Of a stretch of 64,000 bases of DNA, positions 1-8,498 are shown in pieces. Position numbers and translations under genes: made by a program. Below the pieces are notes generated by a model, which was not told the origin of the DNA, did no database searches, and was given only the letters and a program-made list of their open reading frames with translations. The stretch is from Nematostella vectensis (lineage: Eukaryota > Cnidaria > Anthozoa > Actiniaria > Edwardsiidae): NCBI RefSeq assembly GCF_932526225.1, contig NC_064043.1:124001-188000 (forward strand), in the 5' to 3' direction. Position 1 is the first letter of the stretch; the number at the start of each line of letters is the position of its first letter.

Positions 1-11
1 TTGCGGATTTT

Positions 12-44
12 GTCAATATTCTAATATGAAGATGTCAATATTCT
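12..44 (+). repeat. 11-bp direct repeat, GTCAATATTCT twice (unit 1)
   Basis: GTCAATATTCT lies at 12-22 and 34-44, a 22-bp period, at the head of the unit. Units 21 and 25 lose the second copy through the 63-bp deletion. No function is evident. Confidence 0.7.
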
Positions 45-147
45 CCCCCCTTACGTCTTTATTTCTATTTATTTTATGCTTTTCACATGATACCAAAACA
101 GCGTCTTTTTTCTTCGCTAATTTGATGTCATGTACACAATAAAAGAG

Positions 148-211
148 ATGCGCCCGTGCGCATGGCGAGTCCCCAAGGGACCCAAGACGCCCAAATAGAC
201 CTCTATTTTTT
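148..211 (+). other. GC-rich hairpin block ending in a T run (unit 1; in every unit)
   Basis: Three helices are packed in 44 bp. ATGCGC (148-153) pairs with GCGCAT (158-163) across a CCGT loop. GGCG (164-167) pairs with CGCC (188-191) and encloses GTCCC (169-173) paired with GGGAC (177-181) across CAA. A T6 run follows at 206-211. The T run is T5 in units 8, 11, 12, 15, 16, 22 and 29, TATTTT in 9, 13 and 17, and AATTTT in 31. The first helix is broken by a C-to-A change in units 20, 28, 30 and 32. The block could be a short RNA with its own terminator, or an upstream element of the RNA candidate that follows. Function is unknown. Confidence 0.5.
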
Positions 212-239
212 GTCATCCACAATCTCGGCGAGCTGTGCG

Positions 240-251
240 TGGCGTAACCGT
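240..251 (+). promoter_or_regulatory. A-box-like motif (unit 1)
   Basis: TGGCGTAACCGT fits the Pol III A-box consensus TRGCNNAGYNGG at 10 of 12 positions (A for G at position 8, T for G at position 12). It lies just upstream of the 11-bp closing helix. It is changed in unit 3 (TGGAGTAACC) and units 28 and 30 (TGGCGAAACC). Confidence 0.4.
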
Positions 252-454
252 ATTACAGGCCTGGGATCCTGGTTATTGTCCTCCCCATCAATGCGCGGGT
301 TGGGATAACCTTGCAAGAGTGTTGTACAGCATATTCGCTCGGAAATATCGGTGCTTGGGGCCTTCGGGTTCTTTACAGCCTTCCGTAAAAGCCTTGTGCT
401 GCCATACCGATTGGGTAATCCGTATGTATGGTTTCCGTTTTGTTCTTCAGACCG

Positions 455-465
455 GGTTCGATCCC
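455..465 (+). promoter_or_regulatory. B-box motif (unit 1)
   Basis: GGTTCGATCCC matches the T-arm/B-box consensus GWTCRANNC in full. It overlaps the 3' strand of the closing helix (460-470), so one sequence would serve both TFIIIC binding and folding. It is conserved in all units except unit 25 (GGTTTGATCCC). Confidence 0.6.
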
Positions 466-477
466 AGGCCAATGGGC

Positions 478-485
478 TTTTTTTT
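478..485 (+). terminator. Pol III-type T-run terminator (unit 1)
   Basis: T8 lies 7 nt after the closing helix. Other units have T8-T10. A second long T run follows ~5 nt downstream in every unit and could act as a backup. The first run is interrupted in unit 8 (TTATTTTTT) and units 23-24 (TGTTTGTTTT). Confidence 0.55.
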
Positions 486-1132
486 ATTCGTTTTTTTTTA
501 TTCGTGCTGGACCCCCTTAAACCTGATAGGTTTTGCGCAAAAATAATAAAAAAAAGTGAGTTTGCAAAATAAGCTTGCTAGATTTATTGATTATATGTAT
601 TCAATTTGTTCCTAGGAAGTTAACAAAAAACACAAAGCAAAGAGTTTGAGGAAGTAAACAAGTATGTGAACTTTAATGTTCTATTTGAAGGGGCGCATTT
701 TGTACATGGAAGCATACGTAGAATGCTTAACTGGTGGAGAGGGGAGAGGTAACAGTTTATTGAGCATAATGTCAACAATAGCAGGGGGAAGGGAGGGGCA
801 CTCTCTTCATACAATGTTGCAGTTGTTACCTATTATTAAATAAGTTTGTAAGATATATTTGTTTATTAAGCAAGGTCTATTTCTGAGACAAGCAAACTCA
901 AGTAAGAGCTGTTGAAATAACAGGTGAGTGTTAAAAAAAAACAATTATCTGATTAGAAAACTAATGTAGATTCCTTTGCACCAAATAAGAACAAACTTCA
1001 TTTTGTTTGTTATTTATGAGGAACGAGATGAGCTCTACAAGGCCAAGAAGAAATATGTATTGCTCATCTAAATTATACAAGTAAATAATAATATTAAAAA
1101 AGAACTACTGTAAGTAATTAGAGTGGTTTTCA
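486..1132. other. AT-rich spacer between RNA block and MITE (unit 1)
   Basis: No gene is supported. It holds a second T-rich tract just after the RNA, a perfect consensus 5' splice-site string CAGGTGAGT (921-929) with no exon around it, and an imperfect hairpin ATCT-G-ATTAG / CTAAT-GT-AGAT (947-971). A minus-strand frame of 64 codons (620-814) is open in all units. It varies at many amino-acid-changing sites and resembles nothing I know, so I do not call it a gene. Confidence 0.6.
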
Positions 1133-1249
1133 TTAACCCGTCAAACAAAGTGTGATAGTTAAACGGTAATAGTTAGTAAAACACAAAAAAGTACAATAGA
1201 ATCAGATCACCACAAAGTGTAATACGCTAAAGCGTAGTTCACGGGTTAA
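1133..1249. mobile_element. piggyBac-like MITE, unit 1
   Basis: TTAA occurs at both ends (1133-1136, 1246-1249), directly inside which lie inverted CCCGTSAA / TTCACGGG ends. The unit-1 left end reads CCCGTCAA; the other units read CCCGTGAA. In them the inverted repeat, including the TTAA and one C/G and A/T pair outside it, is a perfect 14 bp. The 109-bp core has no coding capacity and contains a small hairpin TACGCT-AA-AGCGTA (1223-1236). TTAA target sites with CCC-starting ends are the signature of the piggyBac superfamily. Presence at the same place in every unit means the insertion came before the array expanded. Confidence 0.72.
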
Positions 1250-1998
1250 TGAAGGTTTTGACATTTCAACCTTACATCCACATGAAAGTAATGCCTAATA
1301 TCGAGTGCCCTACAGTAAGTGTTTTGCAGTCAAGTTGTTTTCTGTTAGTAGGTAAAAAAATTATTCTAAATAATAGTATTCATAGCTATGGTCACCACTT
1401 ACACATATAGCACTTGTAATGAAAAGAAAGAAAAAAATATATATATGCAGTCAAACAACAGAATTGCATGATAACCTTGAATATATTGAATAAAGGACTG
1501 CAAAAAAACATCTTTTGTACTAGTTGCTTGAATTGACCCTTGGCTATTTTTAGCTGAATTCCCATCCCCCTCTAAAAAAAAATAATAATAATAATATAAC
1601 AAAACTAAAAAGAAAACAAACACAGCAGAGACCCCCACTAACAATTTTGATTTTTTTTTACTTTTCTTTAAAGGGGGAGTGTCATGTTTAAGAGATTTGC
1701 AATAGCTCTAGAGCCCTGACACAATGAACTTCAGTGAAATTCTAATACTGACTTATGAGCTTTTAGTACATGTGGGAGACTTTAAACAAAACAAAAAAAG
1801 TGACCACAAACTGTCAATTAACATAGATTTCAATATAATATTGCATATTATTTAATAAGGTATTGACAGCCTTTAAAAAGTTCAACTGTTTGTTGACACT
1901 TAAAAGCCTACAATAATCACTGACTCCAGACATGCGCAGTACTATGTTGCTGCCCCTTTAAAGTAAAATACAGCTTTACTTAGTCAGCGTAGACAAAA
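1250..1998. other. AT-rich spacer after the MITE (unit 1)
   Basis: No gene is supported. Contents in order: an (AT)n tract near 1438-1446; an (AAT)n tract near 1580-1595; an inverted repeat GTGTCA (1679-1684) / TGACAC (1717-1722) enclosing octamer-like ATTTGCAAT (1695-1703) and the palindrome GCTCTAGAGC (1705-1714); a perfect hairpin ATAATAT-TGC-ATATTAT (1835-1851); CATGCGCAGT near 1931; and two hairpins close to the unit junction. The octamer-like motif would suit a distal promoter element of a small-RNA gene, but it lies ~500 bp upstream of the next RNA block, so this is only a suggestion. Confidence 0.5.
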
Positions 1999-2012
1999 TT
2001 GCGGATTTTGTC
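1961..2012. other. Paired hairpins spanning the unit junction
   Basis: AAGTAAA (1961-1967) pairs with TTTACTT (1975-1981) across a 7-nt loop. Ten bases later GACAAAAT (1992-1999) pairs with ATTTTGTC (2005-2012) across TGCGG. The second stem is perfect in most units. In the junctions leading into units 8, 9, 13, 17, 26, 27, 29 and 31 the left arm reads GACAATAT, giving one mismatch. They could be a protein-binding or replication-related structure, or chance in AT-rich DNA. Confidence 0.5.
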
Positions 2013-2237
2013 AATATTCTAATATGAAGATGTCAATATTCTCCCCCCTTACGTCTTTATTTCTATTTATTTTATGATTTTCACATGATACCAAAACAGC
2101 GTCTTTTTTCTTCGCTAATTTGATGTCATGTACACAATAAAAGAGATGCGCCCGTGCGCATGGCGAGTCCCCAAGGGACCCAAGACGCCCAAATAGACCT
2201 CTATTTTTTGTCATCCACAATCTCGGCGAGCTGTGCG

Positions 2238-2484
2238 TGGCGTAACCGTATTACAGGCCTGGGATCCTGGTTATTGTCCTCCCCATTAATGCGCGGGTTG
2301 GGATAACCTTGCAAGAGTGTTGTACAGCATATTCGCTCGGAAATATCGGTGCTTGGGGCCTTCGGGTTCTTTACAGCCTTCCGTAAAAGCCTTGTGCTGC
2401 CATACCGATTGGGTAATCCGTATGTATGGTTTCCGTTTTGTTCTTCAGACCGGGTTCGATCCCAGGCCAATGGGCTTTTTTTTT
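2238..2484 (+). ncRNA. Candidate structured RNA, unit 2
   Basis: All helices, A-box-like and B-box motifs are intact; T9 at 2476-2484. Matches the majority sequence. Confidence 0.55.
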
Positions 2485-3129
2485 AGTTCGTTTTTTTTTC
2501 TTTGTGCTGGACCCCCTTAATCCTGATAGGTTTTGCACAAAAATAATAAAAAAAGTGAGTTTGCAAAATAAGCTTGCTAGATTTATTGATTATATGTATT
2601 CAATTTGTTCCTAGGAAGTTAACAAAAAACACATAGCAAAGAGTTTGAGGAAGTAAACAAGTATGTGATATTTAATGTTCTATTTGAATGGGTGCATTTT
2701 GTAAAGGGAAGCATACATAGAATGCTTAACTGGTGGAGAGGGAAGAGGTAAAAATTTATTGAGCATAATTTCAACAATAGCAGGGTGAAGGGAGGGGCAC
2801 TCTCTTCATACAATATTGCAGTTGTTACCTATTATTAAATAAGTTTGTAACATGTCTTTGTTTATTAAGCAAGGTCTATTTCTGAGACAAGCAAACTCAA
2901 GTAAGAGCTGTTGAAATAACAGGTGAGTGTTAAAAAAACAATTATCTGATTAGAAAACTAATGTAGATTCCTTTGCACCAAATAAGAACAAACTTCATTT
3001 TGTTTGTTATTTATGAGTAACGAGATGAGCTCTACAAGGCCAAGAAGAAATATGTATTGCTCATCTAAATTATACAAGTAAATAATAATATTAAAAAAGA
3101 ATTACTGTAAGTAATTAGAGTGGTTTTCA

Positions 3130-3247
3130 TTAACCCGTGAAACAAAGTGTGATAGTTAAACGGTAATAGTTAGTAAAACACAAAAAAAGTACAATAGAAT
3201 CAGATCACCACAAAGTGTAATACGCTAAAGCGTAGTTCACGGGTTAA
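3130..3247. mobile_element. piggyBac-like MITE, unit 2
   Basis: Perfect TTAA-CCCGTGAA / TTCACGGG-TTAA ends; 118 bp because of one extra A in the internal A run. Confidence 0.72.
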
Positions 3248-4249
3248 TGAAGGTTTTGACATTTCAACCTTACATCCACATGAAAGTAATGCCTAATATC
3301 GAGTGCCCTACAGTAAGTGTTTTGCAGTCAAGTTGTTTTCTGTTAGTAGGTAAAAAAATATTCTAAATAATAGTAATCATAGCTATGGTCACCACTTACA
3401 CATATAGAACTTGTAATGAAAAGAAAGAAAGAATATATATATATATATATATATATGCAGTCAAACAACAGAATTGCATGATAACCTTGAATATATTGAA
3501 TAAAGGACTGCAAAAAAACATCTTTTGTACTAGTTGCTTGAATTGACCCTTGGCTATTTTTAGCTGAATTCCCCTCCCCCTCTAAAAAGAAAATAATAAT
3601 AATAATAGAACAAAACTAAAAAGAAAACAAACACAGCAGAAACCCCCACCAACAATTTTGATTTTTTTTTTACTTTCCTTTAAAGGGGGAGTGTCATGTT
3701 TAAGAGATTTGCAATAGCTCTAGAGCCCTGACACAATGAACTTCAGTGAAATTCTAATACTGACTTATGAGCTTTTAGTACATGTGGGAGACTTTGAACA
3801 AAACAAAAAAAATGACCACAAACTGTCAATTAACATAGTTTTCAATATAATATTGCATATTATTTAATAAGGTATTCACAGCTTTTAAAAAGTTCAACTG
3901 TTTGTTGACACTTAAAAGCCTACAATAATCACTGACTCCAGACATGCGCAGTACTATGTTGCTGCCCCTTTAAAGTAAAATACAGCTTTACTTAGTCAGC
4001 GTAGACAAAATTGCGGATTTTGTCAATATTCTAATATGAAGATGTCAATATTCTCCCCCCTTACGTCTTTATTTCTATTTATTTTATGATTTTCACATGA
4101 TACCAAAACAGCGTCTTTTTTCTTCGCTAATTTGATGTCATGTACACAATAAAAGAGATGCGCCCGTGCGCATGGCGAGTCCCCAAGGGACCCAAGACGC
4201 CCAAATAGACCTCTATTTTTTGTCATCCACAATCTCGGCGAGCTGTGCG

Positions 4250-4496
4250 TGGAGTAACCGTATTACAGGCCTGGGATCCTGGTTATTGTCCTCCCCATTA
4301 ATGCGCGGGTTGGGATAACCTTGCAAGAGTGTTGTACAGCATATTCTCTTGGAAATATCGGTGCTTGGGGCCTTCGGGTTCTTTACAGCCTTCCGTAAAA
4401 GCCTTGTGCTGCCATACCGATTGGGTAATCCGTATGTATGGTTTCCGTTTTGTTCTTCAGACCGGGTTCGATCCCAGGCCAATGGGCTTTTTTTTT
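4250..4496 (+). ncRNA. Candidate structured RNA, unit 3
   Basis: The A-box-like motif is changed to TGGAGTAACC. TTCTCTTGGAAAT replaces TTCGCTCGGAAAT, turning the outermost C-G pair of the central helix into a U-G pair, so pairing survives. T9 at 4488-4496. Confidence 0.5.
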
Positions 4497-5140
4497 ATTC
4501 GTTTTTTTTCTTCGTGCTGGACCCCCTTAAACCTGATAGGTTTTGCGCAAAAATAATAAAAAACAGTGAGTTTGCAAAATAAGCTTGCTAGATTTATTGA
4601 TTATATGTATTCAATTTGTTCCTAGGAAGTTAACAAAAAACACAAAGCAAAGAGTTTGAGGAAGTAAACAAGTATGTGAACTTTAATGTTCTATTTGAAG
4701 GGGCGCATTTTGTACATGGAAGCATACGTAGAATGCTTAACTGGTGGAGAGGGGAGAGGTAACAGTTTATTGAGCATAATGTCAACAATAGCAGGGGGAA
4801 GGGAGGGGCACTCTCTTCATACAATATTGCAGTTGTTACCTATTATTAAATAAGTTTGTAACATGTCTTTGTTTATTAAGCAAGGTCTATTTCTGAGACA
4901 AGCAAACTCAAGTAAGAGCTGTTGAAATAACAGGTGAGTGTTAAAAAAACAATTATCTGATTAGAAAACTAATGTAGATTCCTTTGCACCAAATAAGAAC
5001 AAACTTCATTTTGTTTGTTATTTATGAGGAACGAGATGAGCTCTACAAGGCCAAGAAGAAATATGTATTGCTCATCTAAATTATACAAGTAAATAATAAT
5101 ATTAAAAAAGAATTACTGTAAGTAATTAGAGTGGTTTTCA

Positions 5141-5257
5141 TTAACCCGTGAAACAAAGTGTGATAGTTAAACGGTAATAGTTAGTAAAACACAAAAAAGT
5201 ACAATAGAATCAGATCACCACAAAGTGTAATACGCTAAAGCGTAGTTCACGGGTTAA
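5141..5257. mobile_element. piggyBac-like MITE, unit 3
   Basis: Perfect 14-bp inverted ends; 117 bp. Confidence 0.72.
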
Positions 5258-6250
5258 TGAAGGTTTTGACATTTCAACCTTACATCCACATGAAAGTAAT
5301 GCCTAATATCGAGTGCCCTACAGTAAGTGTTTTGCAGTCAAGTTGTTTTCTGTTAGTAGGTAAAAAAATATTCTAAATAATAGTAATCATAGCTATGGTC
5401 ACCACTTACACATATAGAACTTGTAATGAAAAGAAAGAAAAAAAAATATATATATATGCAGTCAAACAACAGAATTGCATGATAACCTTGAATATATTGA
5501 ATAAAGAACTGCAAAAAAACATCTTTTGTACTAGTTGCTTGAATTGACCCTTGGCTATTTTTAGCTGAATTCCCCTCCCCCTCTAAAAAAGAAAATAATA
5601 ATAATAATAGAACAAAACTAAAAAGAAAAAAAACACAGCAGAAACCCCCACCAACAATTTTGATTTTTTTTTACTTTCCTTTAAAGGGGGAGTGTCATGT
5701 TTAAGAGATTTGCAATAGCTCTAGAGCCCTGACACAATGAACTTCAGTGAAATTCTAATACTGACTTATGAGCTTTTGGTACATGTGGGAGACTTTAAAC
5801 AAAATAACAAAAATGACCACAAACTGTCCATTAACATAGTTTTCAATATAATATTGCATATTATTTAATAAGGTATTCACAGCTTTTAAAAAATTCAACT
5901 GTTTGTTGACACTTAAAAGCCTACAATAATCACTGACTCCAGACATGCGCAGTACTATGTTGCTGCCCCTTTAAAGTAAAATACAGCTTTACTTAGTCAG
6001 CGTAGACAAAATTGCGGATTTTGTCAATATTCTAATATGAAGATGTCAATATTCTCCCCCCTTACGTCTTTATTTCTATTTATTTTATGATTTTCACATG
6101 ATACCAAAACAGCGTCTTTTTTCCTCGCTAATTTGATGTCATGTACACAATAAAAGAGATGCGCCCGTGCGCATGGCGAGTCCCCAAGGGACCCAAGACG
6201 CCCAAATAGACCTCTATTTTTTGTCATCCACAATCTCGGCGAGCTGTGCG

Positions 6251-6497
6251 TGGCGTAACCGTATTACAGGCCTGGGATCCTGGTTATTGTCCTCCCCATC
6301 AATGCGCGGGTTGGGATAACCTTGCAAGAGTGTTGTACAGCATATTCGCTCGGAAATATCGGTGCTTGGGGCCTTCGGGTTCTTTACAGCCTTCCGTAAA
6401 AGTCTTGTGCTGCCATACCGATTGGGTAATCCGTATGTATGGTTTCCGTTTTGTTCTTCAGACCGGGTTCGATCCCAGGCCAATGGGCTTTTTTTTT
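6251..6497 (+). ncRNA. Candidate structured RNA, unit 4
   Basis: Intact helices and boxes; one private change (AAAGTCTTG for AAAGCCTTG) in an unpaired stretch. T9 at 6489-6497. Confidence 0.55.
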
Positions 6498-7141
6498 ATT
6501 CGTTTTTTTTTCTTTGTGCTGGACCCCCTTAAACCTGATAGGTTTTGCGCAAAAATAATAAAAAAAGTGAGTTTGCAAAATAAGCTTGCTAGATTTAATG
6601 ATTATATGTATTCAATTTGTTCCTAGGAAGTTAACAAAAAACACAAAGCAAAGAGTTTGAGGAAGTAAACAAGTATGTGAACTTTAATGTTCTATTTGAA
6701 GGGGCGCATTTTGTACATGGAAGCATACGTAGAATGCTTAACTGGTGGAGAGGGGAGAGGTAACAGTTTATTGAGCATAATGTCAACAATAGCAGGGGGA
6801 AGGGAGGGGCACTCTCTTCATACAATATTGCAGTTGTTACCTATTATTAAATAAGTTTGTAACATGTCTTTGTTTATTAAGCAAGGTCTATTTCTGAGAC
6901 AAGCAAACTCAAGTAAGAGCTGTTGAAATAACAGGTGAGTGTTAAAAAAACAATTATCTGATTAGAAAACTAATGTAGATTCCTTTGCACCAAATAAGAA
7001 CAAACTTCATTTTGTTTGTTATTTATGAGGAACGAGATGAGCTCTACAAGGCCAAGAAGAAATATGTATTGCTCATCTAAATTATACAAGTAAATAATAA
7101 TATTAAAAAAGAATTACTGTAAGTAATTAGAGTGGTTTTCA

Positions 7142-7258
7142 TTAACCCGTGAAACAAAGTGTGATAGTTAAACGGTAATAGTTAGTAAAACACAAAAAAG
7201 TACAATAGAATCAGATCACCACAAAGTGTAATACGCTAAAGCGTAGTTCACGGGTTAA
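7142..7258. mobile_element. piggyBac-like MITE, unit 4
   Basis: Perfect ends; 117 bp. Confidence 0.72.
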
Positions 7259-8251
7259 TGAAGGTTTTGACATTTCAACCTTACATCCACATGAAAGTAA
7301 TGCCTAATATCGAGTGCCCTACAGTAAGTGTTTTGCAGTCAAGTTGTTTTCTGTTAGTAGGTAAAAAAATATTCTAAATAATAGTAATCATAGCTATGGT
7401 CACCACTTACACATATAGAACTTGTAATGAAAAGAAAGAAAAAAATATATATATATATGCAGTCAAACAACAGAATTGCATGATAACCTTGAATATATTG
7501 AATAAAGAACTGCAAAAAAACATCTTTTGTACTAGTTGCTTGAATTGACCCTTGGCTATTTTTAGCTGAATTCCCCTCCCCCTCTAAAAAAGAAAATAAT
7601 AATAATAATAGAACAAAACTAAAAAGAAAAAAAACACAGCAGAAACCCCCACCAACAATTTTGATTTTTTTTTACTTTCCTTTAAAGGGGGAGTGTCATG
7701 TTTAAGAGATTTGCAATAGCTCTAGAGCCCTGACACAATAAACTTCAGTGAAATTCTAATACTGACTTATGAGCTTTTGGTACATGTGGGAGACTTTAAA
7801 CAAAATAAAAAAAATGACCACAAACTGTCCATTAACATAGTTTTCAATATAATATTGCATATTATTTAATAAGGTATTCACAGCTTTTAAAAAATTCAAC
7901 TGTTTGTTGACACTTAAAAGCCTACAATAATCACTGACTCCAGACATGCGCAGTACTATGTTGCTGCCCCTTTAAAGTAAAATACAGCTTTACTTAGTCA
8001 GCGTAGACAAAATTGCGGATTTTGTCAATATTCTAATATGAAGATGTCAATATTCTCCCCCCTTACGTCTTTATTTCTATTTATTTTATGATTTTCACAT
8101 GATACCAAAACAGCGTCTTTTTTCCTCGCTAATTTGATGTCATGTACACAATAAAAGAGATGCGCCCGTGCGCATGGCGAGTCCCCAAGGGACCCAAGAC
8201 GCCCAAATAGACCTCTATTTTTTGTCATCCACAATCTCGGCGAGCTGTGCG

Positions 8252-8498
8252 TGGCGTAACCGTATTACAGGCCTGGGATCCTGGTTATTGTCCTCCCCAT
8301 CAATGCGCGGGTTGGGATAACCTTGCAAGAGTGTTGTACAGCATATTCGCTCGGAAATATCGGTGCTTGGGGCCTTCGGGTTCTTTACAGCCTTCCGTAA
8401 AAGCCTTGTGCTGCCATACCGATTGGGTAATCCGTATGTATGGTTTCCGTTTTGTTCTTCAGACCGGGTTCGATCCCAGGCCAATGGGCTTTTTTTTT
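8252..8498 (+). ncRNA. Candidate structured RNA, unit 5
   Basis: Intact helices and boxes; T9 at 8490-8498. Confidence 0.55.

Larger units (their letters stand above)
240..485 (+). ncRNA. Candidate structured Pol III RNA, unit 1
   Basis: No family is recognised. Promoter-like signals: A-box-like TGGCGTAACCGT (240-251, 10 of 12 to TRGCNNAGYNGG), B box GGTTCGATCCC (455-465, full match to GWTCRANNC), T8 (478-485). Helices seen: GGCCTGGGATC (258-268) with GATCCCAGGCC (460-470), closing the molecule; GGTTAT (271-276) with ATAACC (305-310), enclosing CC/GG and CCC/GGG pairs; CGGAAAT (340-346) with GTTTCCG (431-437); GGGGCC-TTCG-GGTTCT (357-372), where three of six pairs are G-U; TTAC/GTAA (373-376, 385-388); CATAC-C-GATT (403-412) with AATC-C-GTATG (417-426) across GGGT. 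G-U pairs become A-C mismatches on the other strand, so the + strand is the RNA. Units 1 and 32 differ at 2 sites here but at 14 in the next ~260 bp. The true 5' end is unknown and could lie anywhere in about 212-258. The A-to-B spacing of ~215 bp is far longer than in a tRNA gene. Confidence 0.55.
1..1998 (+). repeat. Unit 1 (1998 bp), reference unit
   Basis: Used here as the reference for positions within a unit. It carries ATGCTTTTCAC where many units have ATGATTTTCAC, and CATCAATG in the RNA block, shared only with units 4 and 5. Its MITE has a G-to-C change in the left terminal repeat. Confidence 0.97.
1999..4010 (+). repeat. Unit 2 (2012 bp)
   Basis: Longest unit. The extra length comes mainly from an expanded (AT)n tract at 3433-3456, against about 10 bp in unit 1. 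Confidence 0.97.
4011..6011 (+). repeat. Unit 3 (2001 bp)
   Basis: Most like units 1, 4 and 5 over 4630-4830. Private changes occur in the RNA block. Confidence 0.97.
6012..8012 (+). repeat. Unit 4 (2001 bp)
   Basis: Close pair with unit 5: both have TCCTCGCTAAT for TCTTCGCTAAT and CATCAATG in the RNA block. Confidence 0.97.

Noticed and set aside
340-356. RNase P-type conserved region I (GGAA...UC-G)
   Set aside because: CGGAAATATCGGTGC resembles it only with an inserted base, and I found no matching conserved region V.
203-472. 89-codon minus-strand frame in most units
   Set aside because: Antisense shadow of the RNA block. Its conservation is explained by the RNA fold and boxes, and it lacks an ATG start.
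430-480. tRNA gene or tRNA-derived SINE
   Set aside because: The B box is tRNA-like, but the A-box-like motif is ~215 bp upstream, the T stem would have a mismatch, no acceptor or anticodon arm can be drawn, and a SINE would have its boxes near the 5' end with dispersed rather than tandem copies.
620-814. 64-codon minus-strand frame open in every unit
   Set aside because: Most differences among units change the amino acid, and it resembles no known protein. It is open by chance in slowly diverging repeats.
1020-1060. Hammerhead ribozyme core (GATGAG)
   Set aside because: The preceding CU and the distal CGAAA are missing, and no three-stem junction can be drawn.
1950-2015. Helitron 3' end (hairpin followed by CTRR)
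   Set aside because: Hairpins are present, but no CTRR end at the right spacing and no flanking AT target site can be defined in a continuous array.
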